DNA of 6,361 nucleotides from Burkholderiales bacterium. Lineage in GTDB: Bacteria > Pseudomonadota > Gammaproteobacteria > Burkholderiales > JAEUMW01. This document shows positions 1 to 5,865 of this stretch, in pieces. The position numbers and the translations under genes were made by a program. Below the pieces are notes generated by a model. It saw only the letters and a list, made by a program, of their open reading frames with translations. It ran no database searches and was not told where the DNA came from. The DNA lies in NCBI GenBank assembly GCA_016791285.1, contig JAEUMX010000257.1:1-6361 (forward strand), in the 5' to 3' direction. Numbering within the stretch: position 1 is the first letter of the stretch; every line of letters begins with the position of its first letter.

Positions 1-1
1 C

Positions 2-754
2 TCACGCAGCGCAGAGTCCGCAAGCCTCCGTCATCTCGCGCCACGCATGGGCATCGCCGTGCTGCTCGCGCAGCGTCTTGCACGGCAGCACGCGGCTCAC
101 CTGTCCCAGGCCATACACCACCAGCGTCTCCGCGAACATCTTCACGTCGTCCACGTCGTGGGTGATGACCACGAGGGGAATGCGGAAACGGGTCTGCAGG
201 TCCGCGAGCTCCTGCCGCACACGGGCGCGCAGCGTGATGTCGAGCGCGGAAAACGGCTCGTCCAGCAGCAGCACCTCGGGCTCGCGGATGAGTGCGCGCG
301 CGAGTGCCACGCGCTGACGCTGGCCGCCGGAGAGATCGCGCGGCAGGCTGTGCGCCAGCGGCACGAGCTCGAAGAGCTCGAGCATGTCGCGCACCGCGCG
401 GTGGTCCTCGTCACCGAGCCGCCACCGCAGGAGCCGCTGCAACGGAAACGCGACGTTCTCCTCGACGGTGAGGTGGGGAAAGAGCGCATAGTCCTGGAAG
501 AGGTAGCCGACGCGGCGCTCGCGGCTCGGCAGATCGATCCTTGACGCCGAGTCGAACAGCACGCGCTCCCCCAGCTGGACGCGCCCGCGCGTCGGGCGGA
601 TGAGCCCCGCGATCGCCTGGATGGTGACGCTCTTGCCAGCGCCCGAAGGACCGAAGATGACCACACGGTCGTCTGCCGTGGAGAAGGCCACGTTGAGCCG
701 GAAGCTGCGGCGCCCGGATCTGAGCGTGACATCGATGTCGACCGCGAGCTTCAC
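2..754 (-). CDS. modC: Molybdate ABC transporter ATP-binding protein ModC (short form)
   Basis: Cytoplasmic ATPase that powers molybdate import through ModB. All ABC landmarks are visible in the 250-residue product: Walker A GPSGAGKS (35-42), Q-loop glutamine in YLFQ (about 87), signature LSGGQ (141-145), Walker B VLLLDEP (161-167), D-loop SALD (169-172) and the switch histidine in ITHD (199). The start is GTG at 754, since no ATG fits; it lies 5 bp after the modB stop with a weak GAGAA-like site, so translation is probably coupled to modB. The stop is the TGA at 4-2, so the gene is complete. Typical ModC proteins such as that of E. coli are about 350 residues and end in a TOBE/MOP molybdate-binding domain. 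Here the chain stops about 50 residues after the H-loop, so that domain is absent. The molybdate assignment rests on ModA and ModB beside it; by itself the ATPase could serve sulfate or tungstate. Confidence 0.93.
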   Translation of the reverse strand: MKLAVDIDVTLRSGRRSFRLNVAFSTADDRVVIFGPSGAGKSVTIQAIAGLIRPTRGRVQLGERVLFDSASRIDLPSRERRVGYLFQDYALFPHLTVEENVAFPLQRLLRWRLGDEDHRAVRDMLELFELVPLAHSLPRDLSGGQRQRVALARALIREPEVLLLDEPFSALDITLRARVRQELADLQTRFRIPLVVITHDVDDVKMFAETLVVYGLGQVSRVLPCKTLREQHGDAHAWREMTEACGLCAA

Positions 755-759
755 TGTTC

Positions 760-1428
760 TCAGTGCCTGGGTGTGAGCAACTTCCCCGAACCGACCAGGA
801 TCACGATACAGGTTACCGAGATCAAAATCACGAGGACATTGGCAAGCGCGTCGTTTCCGGCCTGCACCGCGTCGTAGACCGCCATCGACAGCGTCTGCGT
901 GCGCCCGGGGATATTACCGGCGATCATCAAGGTTGCGCCGAACTCGCCCATCGCGCGGGCAAAGGCGAGCATCGTCCCGGCCAGGATGCCGCGCATGGCG
1001 AGCGGCAGGGTCACGCGCAGGAACACCTTCGATTCCCTCGATCCGAGCACGCGAGCGGCCTTCTCGAGGTTGGGCTCGACATCTTCGAAGGCGGCGCGCG
1101 CCGACTTGAACACGAGCGGCAGCGCGACCACCGACGCGGCGATGACCGCACCCTGCCAGGTGAAGATGAAGGTGAAATCGAACGTGCTCTCCAGCCACTG
1201 CCCGAGCGCCGAGCGCCGCCCGAGGAGCACGAGGAGGTAGTAGCCGAGCACGGTCGGCGGCAGCACCATCGGCAGCGTCAGCACCGCGTCGAGCCAGTCG
1301 CGGCCGGGAAAGCGCACGCGCGCGAACAGCAGCGCCAGCGACACGCCGACGACGAACGCGATGAGCGTCGCGATGCTTGCGACCTTGAGCGTCAGCCAGA
1401 GCGGGGCAAGCTCAACGTCCGCCGGCAT
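760..1428 (-). CDS. modB: Molybdate ABC transporter permease ModB
   Basis: Inner-membrane channel subunit of the molybdate importer, 222 residues, the usual size for ModB. Hydrophobic segments lie at about 11-36, 46-69, 88-108, 146-160 and 196-217, fitting the five-helix ModB fold. The cytoplasmic EAA-type coupling loop that docks on ModC is seen at about 122-141 (EKAARVLGSRESKVF and following). It is followed by the family block MGEFGATLMIAGNIPGRTQT at 160-179. The ATG at 1428 lies inside the 3' end of modA, giving a 17-nt overlap, and no clear Shine-Dalgarno sequence precedes it. Translation therefore most likely depends on ribosomes finishing modA. The gene is followed after 5 bp by modC. 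The order modA-modB-modC is the standard one for this operon. Confidence 0.95.
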   Translation of the reverse strand: MPADVELAPLWLTLKVASIATLIAFVVGVSLALLFARVRFPGRDWLDAVLTLPMVLPPTVLGYYLLVLLGRRSALGQWLESTFDFTFIFTWQGAVIAASVVALPLVFKSARAAFEDVEPNLEKAARVLGSRESKVFLRVTLPLAMRGILAGTMLAFARAMGEFGATLMIAGNIPGRTQTLSMAVYDAVQAGNDALANVLVILISVTCIVILVGSGKLLTPRH

Positions 1429-2197
1429 AACGCGGATCGGGACTGGCGAAGCCGAACCCGGCGAGCTGCTTCTGGCCCGCGGGCGAGAGGACGTAGCCGA
1501 GGAATTCCCGTGCGAGCGCCGGGTTGCGGCTCGCCGTCACCTGCGCGATGGGATAGAGGATCGGGGTTGCCACGGGCACCTCGGCGGCGATCCTCACCTT
1601 GTCCTTCTCGATGCCGGCATCGGTCGCGTAGACGAAACCGGCTTCGGCTTCGGTGCGTGCCACGTAGGCGAGCGCCTGGCGCACCGAGTCCGCGAAGACG
1701 AACTTGGGCGTCAGTGTCTCCCACAGCTTCGCCTCCTCGAGCGCGCCTTTGGCATAGCGCCCGGCCGGGACGGAGGCGGGGTTACCGATCGCGATCCGCT
1801 TCACTTCGGGCTTGGCAAGGTCCGCGAGCGACCTGACCGCGACCTGAGAGTCGGCCGGGGTCACGAGCACCAGCTTGTTCGCCACGAAATTGGTGCGCGT
1901 GGCGGTGACGATGAGGTTCTGCTGCTGTGCGCGGTCCATGCTTTCCTGGTCGGCGGAGGCGTAGACATCGGCCGGCGCCCCCTGCGCGATCTGCTGCAGC
2001 AGCGGTCCGGAGGCGGCGAAGTTGAACACCACTTTCACGCCTGGGTGCGTCTGTTCGAACGCGGCGCCGATTTCCTTGAAGGCGTTGGTAAGGCTTGCCG
2101 CCGCGGAGACCACGAGTTCCTCGGCGCTGGCGTGCACCGGCGCGAGCAGGACGAGCGTGATCACTGCGGCTTGCCAGAGTCGACTGAAGCGTTTCAT
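1412..2197 (-). CDS. modA: Periplasmic molybdate-binding protein ModA
   Basis: Substrate-binding protein that captures molybdate (and usually tungstate) in the periplasm and delivers it to ModB. The 261-residue product starts with a Sec signal peptide: basic MKRFSRLW, a hydrophobic core at about 9-20, and a probable cleavage after VHASA at residue 25. The mature part opens with the ModA hallmark AAASLTNAF (32-40), then FAASGPLLQQI (60-70) and APADVYASADQESMD (74-88). By family comparison the oxyanion ligands include the serines at about 35 and 63 and the tyrosine at about 190 in GFVYATDA. The ATG at 2197 is preceded by GGGAG 8 nt away (2210-2206). That site directly follows the stop of a small cysteine-rich reading frame, suggesting coupling. 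The sequence resembles ModA rather than TupA or WtpA. Confidence 0.96.
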   Translation of the reverse strand: MKRFSRLWQAAVITLVLLAPVHASAEELVVSAAASLTNAFKEIGAAFEQTHPGVKVVFNFAASGPLLQQIAQGAPADVYASADQESMDRAQQQNLIVTATRTNFVANKLVLVTPADSQVAVRSLADLAKPEVKRIAIGNPASVPAGRYAKGALEEAKLWETLTPKFVFADSVRQALAYVARTEAEAGFVYATDAGIEKDKVRIAAEVPVATPILYPIAQVTASRNPALAREFLGYVLSPAGQKQLAGFGFASPDPRYAGGR

Positions 2198-2210
2198 GCA
2201 CAGTACTCCC

Positions 2211-2333
2211 TCAAGTTGGATCGGAATCCTCGGCGCCGAAGCAGCGCTCGCAATCGACGCACGTGCCGCAGCTCGGCGACTTGCAGATGAAGAACTCCGC
2301 GCGCTCGCAGAGCTGCCTGTAGAAGAACTTCAC
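2211..2333 (-). CDS. Small cysteine-rich protein upstream of modA (function unknown)
   Basis: A 40-residue frame from GTG 2333 to TGA 2213-2211. It encodes six cysteines, at 9, 17, 22, 25, 28 and 31; the last four form the run SCGTCVDCERCF, a CxxCxxCxxC pattern typical of iron-sulfur or zinc sites. About 35 of 40 codons end in G or C, as in the flanking genes, which argues that it is translated. In-frame codons upstream, back to GTG 2381, use many A/T-ending triplets, so the shorter start is preferred, although 2381 would give 56 residues. GTG 2333 has no ribosome site of its own but overlaps the stop of a 10-codon leader (GTGA). Its stop lies directly against the modA Shine-Dalgarno and 13 bp before the modA start, so it is probably the first cistron of the mod operon. 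I do not recognise a family. A metal-related role is inference only. Confidence 0.55.
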   Translation of the reverse strand: MKFFYRQLCERAEFFICKSPSCGTCVDCERCFGAEDSDPT

Positions 2334-2362
2334 GGCGGGCCACGATATGCATGAGAATGCAT
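2330..2362 (-). CDS. Possible 10-codon leader peptide
   Basis: ATG 2362 is preceded 9 nt upstream by a good Shine-Dalgarno GGAGG (2376-2372). It reads MHSHAYRGPP and then TGA at 2332-2330. The stop overlaps the GTG start of the cysteine-rich frame as GTGA, a usual arrangement for translational coupling. The two ATGCAT arms of the inverted repeat lie within it. It may be a true leader or simply explain how the GTG is initiated. No conservation evidence is available. Confidence 0.3.
   Translation of the reverse strand: MHSHAYRGPP
2347..2362. repeat. Inverted repeat ATGCAT-N4-ATGCAT upstream of the mod operon
   Basis: Two perfect ATGCAT hexamers separated by GAGA (plus strand) form a 6-4-6 dyad, A/T-rich against GC-rich surroundings. 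It lies about 150 bp before modA and 14 bp before the GTG of the cysteine-rich frame, so it could be an operator or a small RNA hairpin. ModE, the usual molybdate repressor, binds CG-flanked TATAT-type dyads. The outer bases here match that poorly, so I do not assign it to ModE. Confidence 0.35.
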
Positions 2363-2393
2363 GAACCCGCACCTCCGTCACGGGAGCCCCACT

Positions 2394-2516
2394 CTAGCAC
2401 GCGATCACCGACGCGTGCGTGCAGCACTTCTTGGGACAGATCTCGCGGACCATGTCGGCGCCATCGGCGACGAGCTCGGCGCCGCTCGAGCGCTGACGCC
2501 AGCGCGAAGCCCCCAC
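2394..2516 (-). CDS. Possible small cysteine-containing reading frame
   Basis: A frame ending at TAG 2396-2394 with mostly G/C-ending codons in its second half. From GTG 2516 it is 40 residues. From TTG 2561, which overlaps the transglutaminase stop as TTGA, it is 55 residues; from ATG 2453 it is 19. The end reads MVREICPKKCCTHASVIAC, with four cysteines. No start has a convincing ribosome site. It is in the same frame as the cysteine-rich frame at 2333-2211, separated from it by the TAG and about 60 bases of less coding-like sequence. It could be a real small gene, a remnant, or chance in GC-rich DNA. I recognise no family. Confidence 0.22.
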   Translation of the reverse strand: MGASRWRQRSSGAELVADGADMVREICPKKCCTHASVIAC

Positions 2517-2531
2517 GGCGCTGCCGGGGGC
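2509..2531. repeat. GC-rich hairpin downstream of the transglutaminase-like gene
   Basis: GCCCCC (2509-2514) pairs with GGGGGC (2526-2531), and the inner GGC/GCC (2517-2519 with 2523-2525) adds three pairs around a 3-nt loop, with a 2-nt bulge. It lies 27 bp after the transglutaminase stop. No T-run follows on either strand, so a classical Rho-independent terminator is not supported; it may slow polymerase or protect the 3' end of the message. Confidence 0.35.
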
Positions 2532-2557
2532 GGGCAGAAAATCAATCGAGAGCCAAG

Positions 2558-3396
2558 TCAAGCCACGCGCGGTTCGACGGCCATGATCGGCTGTGCCTCG
2601 AGCGGCTGGCCGTGCGGTCCGATCAGGGGGCACATGTACGTCATGCGCACCGGCCCGAAGATGGTCGCGAACGCGACATCCGCGGCATCGCGCCCGGTGC
2701 CGATCCGCACCTGGTCGGAGCGCGCCGCAAGCCCGGTCGGATCGAAGAGGTGCCACCCGCCGGTGAGGTAGCCTCGAACACCGCGTGAAAATCGGGGGGT
2801 GGATCGGCGAACGTCGCATAGCCCGTGACGAAGCGGGCCGGGATGTTGAGCGCTCTGCACAATGCGATCGCCAGGTGCGCGAAATCACGGCACACCCCGG
2901 CGCGCCCGGTGACTGTGTCGAACGCCGAATGCGTCCCCTGCGTGGTGCCGATCTCGTACTTGATGTGGTCGCGAATCCACTGGCAGATTGCCTCCACGCG
3001 CTGCGAGCCGGGTGGCATCGACCCGAACTCCAGCACCGCCATGCGCATGAGCGCGTCTGACTCGCAGTACCGGCTCGGCATGATGAAACGCAGCACCTCG
3101 AGCGGCAACTCGCCGACCGGGACCTCGGCTGCGTCCGGCACACCCTCGGCCGCCCCGTCCACTTCCACGGTGGCGCGGTAGTTCATGCGCAGCGGCCCCG
3201 CGTCGGCATTGAAGCGCACGAAGCGATTCTTGACGATCGGGTCGGTGTAGCGCTCGCACGCGAGCGGCGGATCGGTCACCAGCGATTCGTGCAACAGGCG
3301 CTGGCCGGGCGTAATGGCAGCTTCGACATTGAGCAGAAAAGTGCTGCCGCCAGCGACTTCGTAGCCCAGTTCACAGTGGATGTCGAATGTCTTCAA
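2558..3396 (-). pseudogene. Transglutaminase-like cysteine protease family protein, frameshifted
   Basis: Encodes a protein of the transglutaminase-like superfamily (Pfam PF01841 type). These use a Cys-His-Asp triad, and the bacterial members are mostly proteases or amidases of unknown substrate. The start is TTG 3396 with an excellent site GAGGAGG (3409-3403) 6 nt before it. The N-terminal 100 residues resemble the beta-rich bacterial transglutaminase N-domain. The catalytic cysteine is in AGVCRDFAHLAI (Cys169) and the histidine in DFHAVFEA (His204). The expected continuation YLTGGWHLFDPTG, with the catalytic Asp, is present but in the next frame. The switch falls at about 2770-2772, where GAGGCTACC would need one extra base (GAG GCN TAC C). 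Restored, the protein is 279 residues and ends at TGA 2560-2558. As written, translation ends at 2641 after 251 residues and lacks the Asp. It is either a real pseudogene or a sequence error. No signal peptide is visible. Confidence 0.85.
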
Positions 3397-4228
3397 GACC
3401 GTCCTCCTCGGGCAGGGCATCGCGCGTTGCGCCGACGCGATGGTACTTCGAATTCGAGGTGCAGGCGTGGCTTTGGCAAGCACCGCGGGAGCGGTCGCGG
3501 GATCCGCCGCCGAACGCGCCGCGCAGCGGGTTGATCGAGTTGGCGCAGGACTTGCTCGGCGCGCACCCATGCCCTCCCGCACCGCCTATTCCAGCATCCT
3601 CGAAGTCGCCTTTGCCTGGCATGGCTTCGCCCCGCCGACCAAGCTCGCCAGCGCCCTCCCGCCGGTGGTGCGCCTCACGGTGGCCATGCTCCTGCGCGCA
3701 ATCGTGGACGCGCGTCTCGCGGTCTACGCGCCAGCCACCGCGGTGTCGTTCGCGACCACGGACAAGAGCTCGCTGGAAGAGGTCGAAGGCAAGCCGAGCG
3801 CACTGGTGGAGATGAGTGCCTCGGGCGACCACGTTGCGCAGGTGCTCGCGCACTATCGCCTGTGCGTCAACGAGCTCTATGTCTGGGCGCGGGGCGAAGA
3901 TCTGGATCCGCCCGCCTTTTGCACGCCGTCCTGGGTCTGCGGCGAGCGACCAACCACACTGACCCAGCCGCGAAAGCTGCGGCCGGAGATGGACGACAAG
4001 CGCGTCTGCCAGATCATCGCGAAGCGTCGCTGGTCAGAAGACGAGCGCATAGACGTGGCCGCGATGGCGCGCGACCTCGAAATTCAGATCGAAGGCAACG
4101 GGCAACTCTACCAGCCAGCGACCGTGCGCCGCTGGCTGTACGAGGTTGCGCCGAGCGCGGTCAGAAGGAAATCCCCCCGCAGGCGGCATCCCCGCTCCGC
4201 GGACGGCTCGCGAAACCAAGCCGTCTAG
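3387..4228 (+). pseudogene. Hypothetical protein with a basic helical C-terminus, frameshifted
   Basis: I do not recognise the family. Two frames with strong G/C-ending codon bias join end to end. One runs from ATG 3387, with TRWYFEFEVQAWLWQAPRER and then SGLIELAQDLLGAHP. The other begins with MPSRTAYSSILEVAFAWHGF at 3569 and runs to TAG 4226-4228. The junction is CACCCATG at 3564-3571; one more C (CAC CCC ATG) joins them into a 280-residue protein. ATG 3569 has no ribosome site, so one broken gene is likelier than two genes. As written, the first frame runs on out of phase to 3815, and the second part alone is 219 residues. Notable stretches are a tryptophan-rich N-terminus, GDHVAQVLAHYRLCVNELYV (147-166), and a C-terminal region, 204-260, ending PATVRRWLYEVAP with a basic tail, which could bind nucleic acid (inference). 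ATG 3387 overlaps the divergent TTG 3396 by 10 nt, so the true start may lie further in. Confidence 0.6.
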
Positions 4229-4247
4229 TCGTTCCCCCCCTGCATAC

Positions 4248-4265
4248 CCCGGCTCGTTCGCCGGG
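4248..4265 (+). terminator. Probable terminator between convergent genes
   Basis: CCCGGC (4248-4253), loop TCGTTC, GCCGGG (4260-4265) form a perfect 6-bp GC stem, followed by CTTTCTC. It lies 20 bp after the TAG of the plus-strand gene and 18 bp beyond the stop of the convergent permease gene, where it could serve both. The T-tract is weak on the plus strand, and no matching tract occurs on the minus strand. Confidence 0.55.
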
Positions 4266-4283
4266 CTTTCTCATCCGTTCGCG

Positions 4284-5603
4284 TCAGATCATGAATAGCG
4301 ACAGAAGCCAGATGATCGCGAATGCGCAGACGGCGATCACGACCGTTGCCGTGGAGTAGACCTTGAGTGTCGCGTCCGGGGAAATGTCGGAGAACTTGGT
4401 GATCACCCAGAAGTAGGAATCGTTGGCGTGCGAGATCATCATCGATCCCGCGCCGATGGACAACAGCGCGAGGGTGCGTCCCATGTCGCTGTCCAAGCCG
4501 AGCGGCGCCAGCATGGTGGCGACGATCGATGCGGAGGTGATCGCCGCCACGGTCGACGATCCCTGCGCCGTCTTCAGAATGGCTGCCAGCGCGAAGGGCA
4601 CGATCAGACCCAGATGCGACGTCGACAGGAATCCCGAGACCTGGTCACCGATTCCCGTCGCCTTGATCACGGCGCCGAACGCGCCGCCTGCCGCAGTGAT
4701 GGCCAGAATGGGTCCAGCCTTGTCTATGGCCTCCGAGAACATATCGTTGATCTGCTTGAAGTTCTCGCGCGGCACGAGCAGCAGCGCAAGCCCCACCCCG
4801 ATCAGCAGGGCGATCACCGGATCACCGAGGAACTTCACGACGGACAGGACCGACTCCGGCAACAGGCCGGGCACCAACGCCACGAACGAACTGAACATGA
4901 TCATCAGCAGCGGCAGCACGACCGGAAGAAACGATCCGAAGGTCCCGGGCAGTTTCCGGGTGGACAAGTCGTCGGGCTCCTTGCCCGCCTCTTCGCTGCC
5001 GCCGAAGCGCGCCGACATGAACTTGACCCAGAGATAGCCGACCACGGTGGTCGGCAGTGCAATCAGCACACCGAGCAGGACGAGGTTGCCGAGCGAGCCG
5101 TTCATGATGCCGGCGGCGGCCGTGATGCCCGGGTGCGGCGGGATCAGGCAGTGCAACGTGTAGAGCGCGATGGCGAGTGACCCTGCCATGCGCACGATGG
5201 ACGTACCCGAAGCCCTGGCGAGCGACTTGTTCAGCCCGGAGAGCACGATGAAACCGGAATCGCAGAAGATGGGCAGTCCAGCGATGAACCCGGTGATGGT
5301 GATCGCCCGCGGCGCCTTTGCCTTGCCCGTCAGGCCGAGTATGTAATGCGCCATCGCATACGTGGCGCCGGTCTTGTCGAGAACGACGCCGATCGTCGTC
5401 CCGAAAAGAATGATCAGGCCGATCGCCATGAGGGTATTGCCGAAGCCGGTCTTGAGCGTCGGCACCACCTTGTCCAGGGAATCCGTGACAAGTGCCAATG
5501 CCAGAGCAACGAGCACGAGGGCGAAGAAGGCGTTGAACTTGAATCTGGACGTGAGAAGAATCACGCAGACAATCGCTACCAGTACCAGAACTGCAGTCGT
5601 CAT
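4284..5603 (-). CDS. GntP-family sugar-acid permease
   Basis: Inner-membrane secondary transporter of the GntP family, whose members import gluconate, related sugar acids, glycerate or D-serine with protons. The 439-residue product is the usual family length and is hydrophobic throughout, with about 12 membrane segments. Family blocks seen are LFGTTIGVVLDKTGA (66-80), GLPIFCDSGFIVLSGLNKS (109-127), HCLIPPHPG (151-159), KTAQGSSTVAAITSAS (344-359) and SHANDSYFWV (391-400). ATG 5603 is preceded by GGGAG about 10 nt upstream. The open frame extends to 5762 but this adds only Arg/Gly/Pro-rich low-complexity sequence, so the later start is chosen. No sugar-acid kinase, dehydratase or regulator lies beside it in the window, so the substrate cannot be named. 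The stop TGA is at 4286-4284, facing the convergent gene across a shared hairpin. Confidence 0.93.
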   Translation of the reverse strand: MTTAVLVLVAIVCVILLTSRFKFNAFFALVLVALALALVTDSLDKVVPTLKTGFGNTLMAIGLIILFGTTIGVVLDKTGATYAMAHYILGLTGKAKAPRAITITGFIAGLPIFCDSGFIVLSGLNKSLARASGTSIVRMAGSLAIALYTLHCLIPPHPGITAAAGIMNGSLGNLVLLGVLIALPTTVVGYLWVKFMSARFGGSEEAGKEPDDLSTRKLPGTFGSFLPVVLPLLMIMFSSFVALVPGLLPESVLSVVKFLGDPVIALLIGVGLALLLVPRENFKQINDMFSEAIDKAGPILAITAAGGAFGAVIKATGIGDQVSGFLSTSHLGLIVPFALAAILKTAQGSSTVAAITSASIVATMLAPLGLDSDMGRTLALLSIGAGSMMISHANDSYFWVITKFSDISPDATLKVYSTATVVIAVCAFAIIWLLSLFMI

Positions 5604-5732
5604 TTTTCTTGAGCTCCCGAAACCTGCCGCAACCAGCATCCGAAGTGAGACGGTGCCGCCACCGCCACGGCGACCGCCTGCTGCGCGCTTTGCCGAAACT
5701 GCCGGCGCGCGCGGCCATCGCGCAGCTCGCGG

Positions 5733-5762
5733 ACTGTATCCTGCGGCGGGAGATGCGGTCAA
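5733..5762 (-). promoter_or_regulatory. Candidate sigma-70 promoter for the GntP permease
   Basis: On the minus strand TTGACC (5762-5757) is followed 18 nt later by TACAGT (5738-5733). This gives five of six matches to the -35 consensus and four of six to the -10. Transcription would begin near 5725, giving an untranslated leader of about 120 nt before ATG 5603. The 262-bp gap before the permease is long enough for its own promoter. No operator is recognisable. Confidence 0.4.
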
Positions 5763-5805
5763 CGAACATGAGATGACACGGTCTGCTCGGAGCCTCGACA
5801 GAGCC

Positions 5806-5821
5806 CGGCAGCGCGCTGCCG
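5806..5821. repeat. 16-bp perfect palindrome between the ThrE-like and GntP genes
   Basis: CGGCAGCGCGCTGCCG reads the same on both strands. As RNA it could form a 6-bp stem with a CGCG loop, 44 bp after the stop of the ThrE-like gene. There is no T-run after it, so it is a weak terminator at best. It also lies 44 bp upstream of the candidate -35 box of the permease, where a regulator could bind. GC-rich palindromes of this size can arise by chance in such DNA. Confidence 0.35.
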
Positions 5822-5865
5822 CGCCGCGAAGCCGGCGAGGTCAACCGTGTTCCGACCGGCCCCCG

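Noticed and set aside
763..1836. Long plus-strand open frame opposite modB and modA
   Set aside because: Its translation is Arg/His/Pro-rich low complexity with no motif, and the opposite strand has clear ModB and ModA motifs. Long antisense frames are expected in GC-rich DNA.
1361..2290. Plus-strand open frame of 309 codons opposite modA
   Set aside because: A mirror of the modA codon bias; no recognisable domain, and it spans the modA ribosome site and operon leader.
2347..2362. Assignment of the ATGCAT dyad as a ModE box or molybdenum-cofactor riboswitch
   Set aside because: The CG-flanked TATAT half-sites of ModE are not matched, and the leader is too short and lacks the multi-stem structure of a Moco riboswitch.
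2391..2420. TAGAGT as a -10 box for the mod operon
   Set aside because: No acceptable -35 hexamer lies 16-18 nt upstream on the minus strand, and the TAG is the stop of a small frame.
2194..2427. 77-codon minus-strand frame overlapping the modA start
   Set aside because: Arg/Leu-rich out-of-phase reading of the cysteine-rich frame, overlapping the modA start; the other frame has much better codon use and a cysteine motif.
3564..3571. Programmed ribosomal frameshifting at CACCCATG
   Set aside because: No X XXY YYZ slippery heptamer and no obvious stimulating structure; a base loss in a C-run is simpler.
3397..3582. N-terminal extension of the transglutaminase-like gene
   Set aside because: The extra residues lie opposite good plus-strand coding sequence, and TTG 3396 has a near-perfect ribosome site.
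5604..5762. N-terminal extension of the GntP permease to an upstream start
   Set aside because: The added residues are Arg/Gly/Pro-rich and absent from GntP proteins; ATG 5603 has its own Shine-Dalgarno, and a promoter-like element lies in the extension.
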